In this document: positions 16,416 to 24,864 of the stretch, piece after piece
Layout of the letters: each line of letters starts with the position of its first letter
Numbering within the stretch: position 1 is the stretch's first letter
Assembly: GCA_017610225.1 (NCBI GenBank)
Contig: JAFCCM010000018.1
Coordinates: 1 to 29,634, forward strand
Length of the DNA: 29,634 nucleotides
Source of the DNA: Candidatus Aenigmatarchaeota archaeon
GTDB lineage: Archaea > Aenigmatarchaeota > Aenigmatarchaeia > CG10238-14
Reading direction: 5' to 3'
Program-made: the position numbers and the translations under genes
The notes under the pieces: model-generated
Databases searched by the model: none
What the model was told of the DNA's origin: nothing
Seen by the model: the letters and a program-made list of their open reading frames with translations, nothing else

Positions 16416-17663
16416 TTATCTAAAAATAGTTTCTCTCCTATTAGGTCCATATGATACAATTGTTACTGGAACTCCTGTTAATTCTTCTATTCTCTTTATG
16501 TATACTTCAAAAGTACCTACTATTCTTGATGCATCATCCCATCCTTGCATTTGTTCATAAATAGGCGTTGCTCTTCCCAAATCATCAATTGGAAATACAT
16601 TTGTTCTTTCACTATCAACCCAATATCCAACACAAACATCAAGAGGATCAATTCCGTTCAGCACATCCCCTTTTGTCAATGCAATTTCTGTTAAACCATT
16701 TATCATTGCAGCATATACGATAATCGGTATATCCAACCATCCCACTCTTCGTGGTCTTCCTGTAGTTGTTCCATATTCTTTCCCAACACTTCTTATATGG
16801 TCTTCCATTCTACCAGTTAATTCAGTTGGAAATGGGCCATTTCCTACTCTAGTAGTGTAGGCTTTAACAACTCCTAGAACTTTATCAATTTTAGTTGGGC
16901 CTATTCCTAATCCAGTGCACGCTCCACCAGCTGTTGAATTGGATGAAGTAACATATGGATAAGTTCCATGATCTATATCTATTAGAGTTCCTTGAGCACC
17001 TTCGGCAAGAATATTTCTATTCTCATCTATTGTTCTATTAAGTAGTTCTGGTATATGAGAGTCAATATAAGGTGTTAAAAATTCAGCGTGAGGTGCGAGT
17101 TGTTCATATAATTCCCTTACATATTCTATTTCTGATAGATCAGTTACGCCAATAGATTTTAACCAAGAAAACTTAGTTTCAACAACTTCTCTTAATCTAT
17201 TCCTGAAATCTAGTCCTACAAGGTCTATCATTCTAATAGATTCTGTTCTATTTGCTTTTTCCGCATAAGTTGGACCTATACCACGACCAGTAGTTCCTAC
17301 TTTACCACCTCTCATTCCATCAATAACTTTATGATAAGGCATAATTACATGAGCATGATCACTGATTCTTAACTTATCAGGGCCTATTTCAACACCTCTT
17401 TCCTTAAGACCTTTTATTTCCTCTACTTCCACTTCAGGATTAATAACCATTCCATTCCCTTGAATTAAAGTTACTTCAGGATACAGGACACCAGAAGGTA
17501 TCTGGTGGAGTTTAAAGGTATCATCATCAACAACAACCGTATGACCAGCATTATTTCCACCACCATATCTAGCCACAACATCAGCTTTTTCTGCTAATTT
17601 ATCTACAATCTTTCCTTTACCTTCATCTCCCCATTGAGAACCTACAACAACAGTTACAGTCAA
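16416..17663 (-). CDS. purA: Adenylosuccinate synthetase
   Basis: Joins aspartate to IMP using GTP, the first step to AMP; PurB completes it. The P-loop-like GSQWGDEGKGK spans 8-18. Asp13 and His41 (GGNNAGHTV) fall at the same numbers as the catalytic pair of the E. coli enzyme. TTGRGIGP, EGAQGTLIDIDHG and TTTGRPRRVGW follow. Length 415 is a little below the usual 425-430. The start is TTG at 17663: it matches the family N-terminus and has GAGGTG five bases upstream. It is divergent from aMBF1 and upstream of guaB, so the two IMP-using branch enzymes sit side by side. Confidence 0.95.
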   Translation of the reverse strand: MTVTVVVGSQWGDEGKGKIVDKLAEKADVVARYGGGNNAGHTVVVDDDTFKLHQIPSGVLYPEVTLIQGNGMVINPEVEVEEIKGLKERGVEIGPDKLRISDHAHVIMPYHKVIDGMRGGKVGTTGRGIGPTYAEKANRTESIRMIDLVGLDFRNRLREVVETKFSWLKSIGVTDLSEIEYVRELYEQLAPHAEFLTPYIDSHIPELLNRTIDENRNILAEGAQGTLIDIDHGTYPYVTSSNSTAGGACTGLGIGPTKIDKVLGVVKAYTTRVGNGPFPTELTGRMEDHIRSVGKEYGTTTGRPRRVGWLDIPIIVYAAMINGLTEIALTKGDVLNGIDPLDVCVGYWVDSERTNVFPIDDLGRATPIYEQMQGWDDASRIVGTFEVYIKRIEELTGVPVTIVSYGPNRRETIFR

Positions 17664-17668
17664 TTAAA

Positions 17669-17674
17669 CACCTC
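17669..17674 (-). promoter_or_regulatory. Ribosome binding site that sets the purA TTG start
   Basis: GAGGTG on the minus strand lies 5 bases before the TTG. It is the main reason, with the conserved N-terminus, for accepting a non-ATG start. Confidence 0.7.
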
Positions 17675-17718
17675 GAATTCTAAATCAAAACTATTCTTAT
17701 TAATTTTTGATTAAAAAA

Positions 17719-17726
17719 GATAAATA
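17719..17726 (-). promoter_or_regulatory. Possible TATA box for purA
   Basis: TATTTATC on the minus strand. A start about 26 bases downstream (near 17697) would leave a leader of about 34 bases that keeps the GAGGTG site. A second AT-rich candidate at 17696-17703 would place the start inside the ribosome site and is less likely. Confidence 0.33.
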
Positions 17727-17742
17727 GACAAATTCATTCAAC

Positions 17743-17750
17743 TTATAAAA
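17743..17750 (+). promoter_or_regulatory. TATA box for aMBF1-argF
   Basis: TTATAAAA, a good archaeal TATA match, with an expected start near 17772 and a leader of about 29 bases before the GTG at 17801. It lies in the 137-base divergent gap shared with purA. Confidence 0.58.
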
Positions 17751-17800
17751 GTAATGGTTTCGAGTAAGAATTAATCTTCTTTTGCCTAATATTTTTATAG

Positions 17801-18265
17801 GTGATATCTATCCCTGAATGCACATTATGTGGAAAAAATGTGGGTAAATTATTTCTTACAGAGATTGAAGGTTCAAAAATAGAAGTATGTGAATCTTGTG
17901 GAAAGTATGGAAATTTAATAGAAGAGGTTAAACCCAAGCAAAGAGCAGAAAGTGTATTTGTTAAAAGAGAAATGTCAAAACTAGAAGAACCTGAAGATAT
18001 TCTCAAACAAAACTATGGAAAATTAATTATGCAAGCTAGACAGAAGATGGGATTAGAAAGAAAAAAATTTTCAATGAAAATAAATGAAAAAGAATCAATT
18101 ATCAAAAGAGTAGAATCACAACAAATGACACCAGATGAAAAATTGCAAAAAAAGATCGAGAATTTTCTTGAGATAAAGTTAACAGAGGTTTATGAGAAAA
18201 AAAAGTTGAATAAAGGACCAACAAAATCTTCTTTAACTCTCGGCGATATAGTTAAAATAGAATAA
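17801..18265 (+). CDS. mbf1: Archaeal multiprotein bridging factor 1 (zinc ribbon plus HTH)
   Basis: Likely DNA/TBP-associated transcription cofactor of the archaeal MBF1 family. The N-terminal zinc ribbon has Cys7-x2-Cys10 and Cys30-x2-Cys33. A linker is followed by an XRE/Cro-type helix-turn-helix at about 65-125, beginning YGKLIMQARQKMG and containing INEKESIIKRVES and the MTPDEKLQKKIE helix, all typical of aMBF1. The start is GTG; no other usual in-frame start precedes the first Cys pair and there is no clear SD. The argF ATG follows its stop after one base. Lysine-rich, unlike the pur genes. It could be a local regulator of argF/carB, but the family is generally viewed as a global cofactor, so this is a guess from position. 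Confidence 0.87.
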   Translation: MISIPECTLCGKNVGKLFLTEIEGSKIEVCESCGKYGNLIEEVKPKQRAESVFVKREMSKLEEPEDILKQNYGKLIMQARQKMGLERKKFSMKINEKESIIKRVESQQMTPDEKLQKKIENFLEIKLTEVYEKKKLNKGPTKSSLTLGDIVKIE

Positions 18266-18266
18266 T

Positions 18267-19202
18267 ATGAACCTCAAAGGAAGAGATGTACTAACACTAA
18301 AAGATTTCTCGAAAAAAGAATTAGAATATTTAATTGACTTAGGAATCAAAATAAAAAGAAAACCTAAAAGATATCAAAATAAACTAAAGAGAAAAACATT
18401 AGTAATGCTTTTCGAAAAATCATCAACAAGAACAAGAACTTCATTCGAATCTGGAATGACACAACTAGGAGGACATGCTATATTTTTAGATTGGAAATCT
18501 TCACAACTGAGTATTGGAGCAGAATTGAAAGATGAAGTCAGATCGATTGAGAGATATTGTGATGTTATTGCAGCCAGAGTAAGAAAACACAAAATACTAC
18601 AAGAAATAGCAAAAGCCGTAAAAAAACCAGTTATTAATATGCTTTCAGAAAAATATCATCCTTGCCAAGGCTTAGGAGATATGATGACAATTAAAGAACA
18701 TTTAGGAAGTTTAGAAGGTAAAAAATTGGTCTACACAGGAATTGCAAACAATGTCAGTAACTCACTTGTCGCTGCGGGGATAAAACTAGGAATGAAAGTC
18801 ACTCTTGCAATTCCAGAAAAAGATTCTGATTCAATTGATAAAGAATTAGAATCGCAAGCGAGAGCAACTGGATTATATGAAGAGACAACCGATCTTAAAT
18901 CTGCGATAAAAGATGCAGATATTGTTTACACTGATACTTGGGTTAACATGGAATTTATGAGTGATCTTAAGTTTGCTGAAGAAAAGGAAAGAAGATTAAA
19001 AACATTTATGCCTTATCAAGTCAATGCGAAATTACTGGAAGAATCAGGTAGTCATGCCAAGATTATGCATTGTCTTGCTGCGCATGTTGGTTATGAAATT
19101 ACTCGAGATGCAATTGATCATTCTAATTCAATTATTTTTGATCAGGCCGAGAATAGGTTGCATATTCAGAAAGCGATTCTTGTTAGTTTAGTTAAATCGT
19201 AG
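18267..19202 (+). CDS. argF: Ornithine carbamoyltransferase-like protein
   Basis: Expected to make citrulline from carbamoyl phosphate and ornithine. The carbamoyl-phosphate site is intact: STRTR at 53-57 and HPCQ at 131-134. The ornithine side departs from the family: DGNN reads IANN (159-162), the DVWxSMG loop reads DTWVNME (223-229), and HCLPAHRGEE reads HCLAAHVGYE. Asp223, Met228, Cys269 and Leu270 are kept, so ornithine remains the likeliest substrate, but another amine acceptor is possible. Length 311 is normal. The ATG lies one base after the aMBF1 stop with no separate SD, suggesting coupled translation. By hand count it has about 36 Lys and 15 Arg. No other arginine gene is in the window; carB downstream could supply its carbamoyl phosphate. 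Confidence 0.85.
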   Translation: MNLKGRDVLTLKDFSKKELEYLIDLGIKIKRKPKRYQNKLKRKTLVMLFEKSSTRTRTSFESGMTQLGGHAIFLDWKSSQLSIGAELKDEVRSIERYCDVIAARVRKHKILQEIAKAVKKPVINMLSEKYHPCQGLGDMMTIKEHLGSLEGKKLVYTGIANNVSNSLVAAGIKLGMKVTLAIPEKDSDSIDKELESQARATGLYEETTDLKSAIKDADIVYTDTWVNMEFMSDLKFAEEKERRLKTFMPYQVNAKLLEESGSHAKIMHCLAAHVGYEITRDAIDHSNSIIFDQAENRLHIQKAILVSLVKS

Positions 19203-19260
19203 AAAAATACAATTAATATTTAGGTTTTCTTGGTATTTATTGATTTATGAAGTCTTGTTG

Positions 19261-19268
19261 TATAAAAG
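19261..19268 (+). promoter_or_regulatory. TATA box for carB
   Basis: TATAAAAG in the gap after argF. The predicted start near 19290 lies downstream of the TTG at 19240, which rules that codon out as start of the main mRNA and favours GTG 19297 or TTG 19321. Confidence 0.6.
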
Positions 19269-19296
19269 GTTTTTAACTTACTTTACCAAGTTAATA

Positions 19297-22200
19297 GTGG
19301 GTTTTATTAGTAATACAATATTGACAACAAAAGATGAAAGTACATATTCTAAACAATCACAATCAACAAAAATAAATAATCACAAAGTTAAAAAAGTTTT
19401 AATCCTAGGATCGGGCGCAATCAAAATCGGTGAAGCGGGTGAATTCGACTATTCTGGTGCTCAAGCTATAAAAGCTCTAAAAGAAGAAGGAGTAGAAATC
19501 ATACTTGTAAATCCTAACATAGCGACTATACAAACTGATCCTAAATTTTCTGAAAAGGTTTATTTATCCCCAGTTAATGTAGAATTTGTTGAAAAAATAA
19601 TTAAAAAAGAAAGACCTGATGGTATCTTGCTTGGATTTGGAGGACAAACTGCTCTGAATTGTGGAACTGAATTATTTGAAAAAGGAATTCTAAAAAAATA
19701 TAATGTTAAAGTTTTAGGAACAAGTGTAGAAGCAATAGAAAGAGCTGATAATCGGGGTCTATTCAGAAAAACTATGATAGAAAATAATATACTGATACCA
19801 GAAAGTGGTAAGGCTAATACTGTTGAAGAAGCAGTAGAAGTTGCGAATAGAATTGGATATCCTATAATGATAAGGGTAGCATATACATTAGGTGGTCAGG
19901 GGACAGGAGTAGCTTATAATGAAAAGGATTTGAAAAAGATTGTGAGAAGAGGTATAGTTCACAGCAGAATCAATCAGATATTAGTCGAACAATATGTTGG
20001 AAAATGGAAAGAAATTGAATATGAGATTTTGAGAGATCATAAAGATAATTTCATGATTGTATGCAGCATGGAAAATTTTGATCCAATGGGAATTCATACT
20101 GGTGAGAGTATTGTTGTTGCCCCATCTCAAACTGTGAGTACTGAACAATTTTTAAAATTAAGGGAAACTTCCTATAATGTTTTAAGAGCTCTGGGATTAG
20201 TTGGTGAATGTAATATTCAATTTGCAGTGCATCCTGACACTGGTGAGTTCAAAGTAATAGAAGTTAACTCCAGATTATCAAGAAGTTCTGCTCTTGCATC
20301 AAAAGCTACAGGTTTTCCAATTGCATATGTAACTGCAAAAGTTTCTTTAGGTTATACTTTACCTGAATTAATAAACAGATATCATGAAATATCTGAGTTG
20401 GAGCCAAGCGTTGATTATATAGTTGTTAAGATGCCAAGGTGGGATTTCCAAAAATTTAGAAGTGTTAACAAGAGATTAGGAACACAGATGAAATCAGTTG
20501 GAGAAATCATGAGTATTGGCAAGACTTTTGAAGAGGCTATACAGAAAGCTGTCAGGATGATTAATATAGGCAGGGAATTAACAGATGTAGATGACTTGAA
20601 AAATAACAAGAATGAAATAAAAGATGAGTTGGAAAAACCAACTGATAAGAGGATTTTTTATCTTGTTAAAGCATTAGAAAATGGATTTTCTGTTGATGAA
20701 ATTTATAAGATGACAGGTATTGACACTTTATTCCTGAATAAAATCAAAAACATAGTTGAATTCCAAGATATAATGAAAAAGAAAAAAATGACAAAAGATG
20801 TTTTGAAAAAAGCTAAAAAAATAGGTTTTTCCGACAAAAAGATTGGAGATATCTTTGGTAAGTCTGATTTAGAAGTCAGAAAAATTAGGAAATCTTTTGG
20901 TATAATTCCTTCTATCAAAAGAATAGATACATCCATAGTGAAAAGTCCTACTGAAGGTAATTACCTTTACATGAGTTATAATGATGGGGATAGGGATGAT
21001 ATTAAAATCAAAGACGAGAAGAAAGTTGCTGTTCTTGGCTCAGGTTGTTATAGAATAGGTTCTTCTGTGGAGTTTGATTGGTGCTGCGTTAATTGTGCTT
21101 GGGAATTGAAAAATAGAGATATAGACGAAGTTATAATGATAAACTGCAATCCTGAGACAGTGTCAACAGATTATGATGTTTTAGACAAATTATATTTTGA
21201 AGAATTAACCTTGGAAAGAATTCTTGATATTATTGAAAAAGAAAATCCTGAATCTACTATAGTATCAGTTGGTGGCCAAATTCCAAATAATCTTGCAGTG
21301 GATCTTGTAGAAAATGGTGTTAAAATTTTAGGAACATCTGCTAATAATATTGACAGAGCAGAAAATAGATCAAAATTCTCATCACTTCTAGACAAATTGG
21401 AGATAAAACAACCTAAATGGGATGAGGTAAAATCTTTGATTCAGGCAAAGGAATTCTCAAAAAAAATAGGATATCCTGTTCTTGTAAGACCGTCATATGT
21501 TCTGTCAGGAGCAGCAATGAGAGTTGCGAATGATGAGGATGAACTTGTTAAGTATATTAAAAAAGCAAGCAAAATTTCAAGAAAGTATCCTGTTGTTATT
21601 TCTAAATTTATCAGCAGGGCAAAAGAAGTAGAAGTGGATGGGGTTTGTGATGGAGAAAATGTTTTGATTGGCGGGATAATCGAACATATCGAAGATGCTG
21701 GAATACATTCAGGGGATGCAAGTATGTCCATTCCTACCTTAACAATTTCTGATGATGTTAAAAATAAAATAAGAGATTATACAAAAAGAATAGCAACTAA
21801 CCTTGAAATAAAAGGTCCATTTAACATTCAATATCTTGTAAAGAACGGTGATATTTTTGTTATTGAATGTAATTTAAGGGCGTCAAGATCTATGCCTTTT
21901 ACTTCGAAAGCTACTGGAAGAAATCTTATGGAAGTTTCTGTTGATGCAATGCTTGGAAAAAAGATTAAAACACATGAGATATTACCAAAACATTATACTG
22001 TTAAAGTTCCTCAATTCTCGTTCATGAGATTGGATGGTGCTGACCCTATACTTGGCGTGGAAATGGCATCTACTGGGGAAGTGGCTTGTTTTGGTCAAAA
22101 TTTTTCAGATGCATTTCTAAAAGCACTGATATCTTCTCAATTAAAAATACCCTTCAGAGATTCTTCTGTTCTAATAACAGTTCCTGATGAATATAAACCA

Positions 22201-22578
22201 AAAATATTAGAAACTGCAAAAAGTTTTGTTGATCTTGGATTTAAAATATATTCTACCTCTGGTACATCAAAGTTTCTAAAAAAACATGGAATAGATAATG
22301 AGTTATTATATAAAGTTTCTGAGAATAAAAATCCGAATATACTTGAGTTCTTGATAAACAAAAAAATTGACCTTGTTATTACAATACCACCTTTGAAGGG
22401 AGATGAAATTGCAGTTGAAGATAATTGTCTGATAAGGAAGACTGCGATGGAATTTAGTATTCCTACATTTATGGAACTTAATTTAGCTGAAACTGTTGTT
22501 AATTCAATCAAAGAAAGAAGAGATGAGGAGTTTGAGGTTATGGAAATGAACGAATATTTTATTCAAAATAAGAGGTGA
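19297..22578 (+). CDS. carB: Carbamoyl-phosphate synthase large subunit
   Basis: Makes carbamoyl phosphate from bicarbonate, ATP and ammonia (normally from CarA) for PyrB and ArgF. Two ATP-grasp halves are evident. The first begins KKVLILGSGAIKIGEAGEFD and contains SRLSRSSALASKATGFP. The second begins VAVLGSGCYRIGSSVEFDW and contains CNLRASRSMPFTSKATG. A C-terminal MGS-like allosteric domain has SSVLITVPDE, YSTSGTSKFL and LVITIPP. The reading frame is open back to TTG 19240, but a TATA box at 19261 places transcription start near 19290, so I use GTG 19297; TTG 19321 is equally possible. Either leaves 20-30 residues before the conserved start. Lysine-rich like argF. No carA is in the window. 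Confidence 0.93.
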   Translation: MGFISNTILTTKDESTYSKQSQSTKINNHKVKKVLILGSGAIKIGEAGEFDYSGAQAIKALKEEGVEIILVNPNIATIQTDPKFSEKVYLSPVNVEFVEKIIKKERPDGILLGFGGQTALNCGTELFEKGILKKYNVKVLGTSVEAIERADNRGLFRKTMIENNILIPESGKANTVEEAVEVANRIGYPIMIRVAYTLGGQGTGVAYNEKDLKKIVRRGIVHSRINQILVEQYVGKWKEIEYEILRDHKDNFMIVCSMENFDPMGIHTGESIVVAPSQTVSTEQFLKLRETSYNVLRALGLVGECNIQFAVHPDTGEFKVIEVNSRLSRSSALASKATGFPIAYVTAKVSLGYTLPELINRYHEISELEPSVDYIVVKMPRWDFQKFRSVNKRLGTQMKSVGEIMSIGKTFEEAIQKAVRMINIGRELTDVDDLKNNKNEIKDELEKPTDKRIFYLVKALENGFSVDEIYKMTGIDTLFLNKIKNIVEFQDIMKKKKMTKDVLKKAKKIGFSDKKIGDIFGKSDLEVRKIRKSFGIIPSIKRIDTSIVKSPTEGNYLYMSYNDGDRDDIKIKDEKKVAVLGSGCYRIGSSVEFDWCCVNCAWELKNRDIDEVIMINCNPETVSTDYDVLDKLYFEELTLERILDIIEKENPESTIVSVGGQIPNNLAVDLVENGVKILGTSANNIDRAENRSKFSSLLDKLEIKQPKWDEVKSLIQAKEFSKKIGYPVLVRPSYVLSGAAMRVANDEDELVKYIKKASKISRKYPVVISKFISRAKEVEVDGVCDGENVLIGGIIEHIEDAGIHSGDASMSIPTLTISDDVKNKIRDYTKRIATNLEIKGPFNIQYLVKNGDIFVIECNLRASRSMPFTSKATGRNLMEVSVDAMLGKKIKTHEILPKHYTVKVPQFSFMRLDGADPILGVEMASTGEVACFGQNFSDAFLKALISSQLKIPFRDSSVLITVPDEYKPKILETAKSFVDLGFKIYSTSGTSKFLKKHGIDNELLYKVSENKNPNILEFLINKKIDLVITIPPLKGDEIAVEDNCLIRKTAMEFSIPTFMELNLAETVVNSIKERRDEEFEVMEMNEYFIQNKR

Positions 22579-22579
22579 T
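22572..22579 (+). promoter_or_regulatory. Ribosome binding site that sets the pyrB GTG start
   Basis: GAGGTGAT overlaps the carB stop codon and lies 3 bases before the GTG at 22583. It decides the non-ATG start and ties pyrB translation to the end of carB. Confidence 0.75.
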
Positions 22580-22582
22580 ATA

Positions 22583-23593
22583 GTGAGTAATCCACTTAAA
22601 GGGAAACATGTATTGTCTGTTGATCAATTTGATCGTGAAACATTAGATTTTCTTTTTGGTTTAACTGATAGGATGAGAGGAATCGTTGAAAGGGGTGATG
22701 GTTGTGATGCATTAATCTATAAACAATTAGCATTACTTTTTTATCAACCAAGTTCAAGAACAAGAAATTCATTTGAGGCTGCTATGAAAAGATTAGGTGG
22801 GAATGCAGAAGTTACAAATAATGTACAATTCTCATCAGTTTCAAAAGGTGAAAGTCTACCTGACACTATCAGAACCTTGGGGTCATATACAGATGCTATA
22901 GTTCTTCGACATCCTAAAACAGGTGCAGCTAGAGTTGCTGCTAAATTTTCTCCCGTACCTATTATAAATGGTGGTGATGGTATTGGAGAACATCCTACAC
23001 AAGCTTTACTTGATATGTATACTATTTGTAACGAACGAAATTGTCCAAATGGAGATGGGTTAACTGTTGGTATGATTGGGGATCTTAGATATGGGAGAAC
23101 AATACATTCTTTAGCTGAATTATTAAGAAATTACAATGATATTACTCTATTATTAGTCTCCCCATACGAATTACGTTTCCCTTTACGTCTCAAAAATAGA
23201 CTCGAAGAAATGGGTATGCAAATTAAAGAAACCGATGATTTAGAAGTTTCTATTCCAGATATGGATGTTGCATATAGTACCAGAATACAAGAAGAACACA
23301 TGACTCCAAAAGCATATGAAAGAGTTAAAGGTACTTTCTTGATAACACCACAAACAATGGAATTAGCAAAGCCAGATATGGTTCTTATGCATCCTCTTCC
23401 AAGAAAAACTGAGGTTGATTGGGACGACGAAGGTAAATTAAGAGTAATACATGAAGGATCAATTGCTTATGAAGTGGACCAAGATACAAGAGCAGCTTAT
23501 TTCAGACAAATGGAAAATGGAATGTATCTTCGTATGGCTTTATTGGCATCCATCTTAGGTGGTCTTGATAAATTACCAACTTATAGGGATTAA
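22583..23593 (+). CDS. pyrB: Aspartate carbamoyltransferase catalytic subunit
   Basis: Makes carbamoyl aspartate, pyrimidine step 2. Carbamoyl-phosphate residues are present in SSRTRNSFE (57-65), the loop SVSKGESLPDT supplies the Lys reaching the neighbouring subunit, HPTQ is at 137-140, and HPLPR identifies aspartate rather than ornithine as acceptor. Length 336 is slightly above the usual 305-310, with an extra stretch after HPLPR (WDDEGKL). The start is GTG with a near-perfect SD overlapping the carB stop. No regulatory pyrI gene is in the window, so allosteric control as in most archaea is not shown. It abuts pyrC with no spacing. More arginine-rich than carB just upstream. Confidence 0.95.
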   Translation: MSNPLKGKHVLSVDQFDRETLDFLFGLTDRMRGIVERGDGCDALIYKQLALLFYQPSSRTRNSFEAAMKRLGGNAEVTNNVQFSSVSKGESLPDTIRTLGSYTDAIVLRHPKTGAARVAAKFSPVPIINGGDGIGEHPTQALLDMYTICNERNCPNGDGLTVGMIGDLRYGRTIHSLAELLRNYNDITLLLVSPYELRFPLRLKNRLEEMGMQIKETDDLEVSIPDMDVAYSTRIQEEHMTPKAYERVKGTFLITPQTMELAKPDMVLMHPLPRKTEVDWDDEGKLRVIHEGSIAYEVDQDTRAAYFRQMENGMYLRMALLASILGGLDKLPTYRD

Positions 23594-24862
23594 ATGACAT
23601 ATCAAACAGTCTTAAAAAATGCTAGAACTCTTGATGGAGTTTATGATATCGGTATTAATGAAAATGGAATAATTTTATCTGTTGCTCCAGGACTTGATGG
23701 TAGACAAGAAATTGAATTAGATGGATTATATGTTCTTCCTGGTTTAGTTGATCCACATGTTCATTTTCGTGACTTAGGTCAAGAACACAAAGAAACATGG
23801 TTTACAGGATCAAGAGCTGCATTATCAGGAGGAATAACATATGTTGGTGATATGCCAAATAACTTAGAACCAATTACTACATTTGAAAGACTGGAGAGAA
23901 AAAGAAGAATTACTCAAAGAGATTCAGTTGTTAATTTTGGATTATATGTAGCGGTGACTCCAGATAGTTTACCTCATCTTCGAGAGTTAGCTCAACATGC
24001 TATAGCATTTAAACTTTTTATGGGAGAATCTACTGGTGAAATAAACTTTCCTTATAATAGACTTGAAAAGGCGTTTGAAGCAGTTGCAAAAACTGGAAAA
24101 TTATTATGTGTACATGCTGAGGATCAGAGAGTACTTGATGAAGGTAAAAAAGAATATGGAAATCAGATTAGACGTATAAATCACTCATTAGCTAGACCTC
24201 CAGAAGCAGAGATTAAAGCAATAGAGTATGCAATAGAATTATCTCAAGGTTATGGAGTTCCATTACATATTTGTCATGTCACAACAAGAGATGGAGTAGA
24301 ATTAATAAGACAAGCAAAGACCAAAGGGTTAGACGTTACTGTTGAAACTTGTCCTCATTATTTACTCATGAATATATTTGATATTAATCGATTAGGTCCA
24401 TATACAAAAATGAATCCTCCATTAAGATGTTATGATGATCAAAAAGAATTATGGAAAGGAATTCAAGACGGGACTATTGATTGGATTGCAAGTGATCATG
24501 CACCACATACCAGAGAGGAAAAAGATAAAGGTTTGAATAATATTTGGCTTTCTCCAGGAGGTGTACCAGGAGTTGAAACTACAGTTCAGTTGATGTTGAA
24601 TTCTGTTAATGAAGGGATATTAACCCTACCACAATTAGTTCGACTAATACATGATAATCCTGTCGCAAGATTTGATCTTGGTAGATATGGGTATGTTGAA
24701 AAAGGTAATCCTGCTAATCTAACAATCGTTGATCTTGAAGAACCATGGGAAATAATAAATGAAGAATTATTAACAAAATGTGGATGGAGTCCTTATAATG
24801 GTTGGAGCGGTGTAGGAAGACCTGTGGGAATAGTTATTAATGGAAGATATCATGGAATTTGA
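23594..24862 (+). CDS. pyrC: Dihydroorotase
   Basis: Cyclises carbamoyl aspartate to dihydroorotate, pyrimidine step 3. This is an amidohydrolase of 422 residues with metal ligands His55 and His57 in DPHVHFRD, the likely carboxylated Lys140 in AFKLFMGESTGEI, His174 in CVHAED, a further His in HICHVTT, and the Asp/His motif SDHAPHTREEKD. The GVPGVETTVQLML segment is also typical. The KLFMGESTG form fits archaeal-type dihydroorotases. Its ATG follows the pyrB TAA directly, so translation is probably coupled. It converges on pyrK with a 2-base gap, leaving no room for a terminator. Confidence 0.94.
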   Translation: MTYQTVLKNARTLDGVYDIGINENGIILSVAPGLDGRQEIELDGLYVLPGLVDPHVHFRDLGQEHKETWFTGSRAALSGGITYVGDMPNNLEPITTFERLERKRRITQRDSVVNFGLYVAVTPDSLPHLRELAQHAIAFKLFMGESTGEINFPYNRLEKAFEAVAKTGKLLCVHAEDQRVLDEGKKEYGNQIRRINHSLARPPEAEIKAIEYAIELSQGYGVPLHICHVTTRDGVELIRQAKTKGLDVTVETCPHYLLMNIFDINRLGPYTKMNPPLRCYDDQKELWKGIQDGTIDWIASDHAPHTREEKDKGLNNIWLSPGGVPGVETTVQLMLNSVNEGILTLPQLVRLIHDNPVARFDLGRYGYVEKGNPANLTIVDLEEPWEIINEELLTKCGWSPYNGWSGVGRPVGIVINGRYHGI

Positions 24863-24864
24863 TG

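Noticed and set aside
17743..18006. 87-codon minus-strand ORF over the aMBF1 promoter and start
   Set aside because: It is antisense to the zinc ribbon, which is clearly the real coding frame.
19240..19296. Extended CarB N-terminus from TTG 19240
   Set aside because: A TATA box at 19261 lies inside this stretch, no SD precedes the TTG, and the extra residues have no counterpart in CarB that I know.
22137..22511. 124-codon minus-strand ORF opposite the end of carB
   Set aside because: Antisense to the conserved allosteric domain of CarB, with low-complexity Ser/Ile-rich translation and no ribosome site.
4861..24864. The convergent junctions lie almost exactly 10 kb apart (about 4.86, 14.87 and 24.86 kb)
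   Set aside because: Three points only, set by unrelated operon lengths; treated as coincidence.
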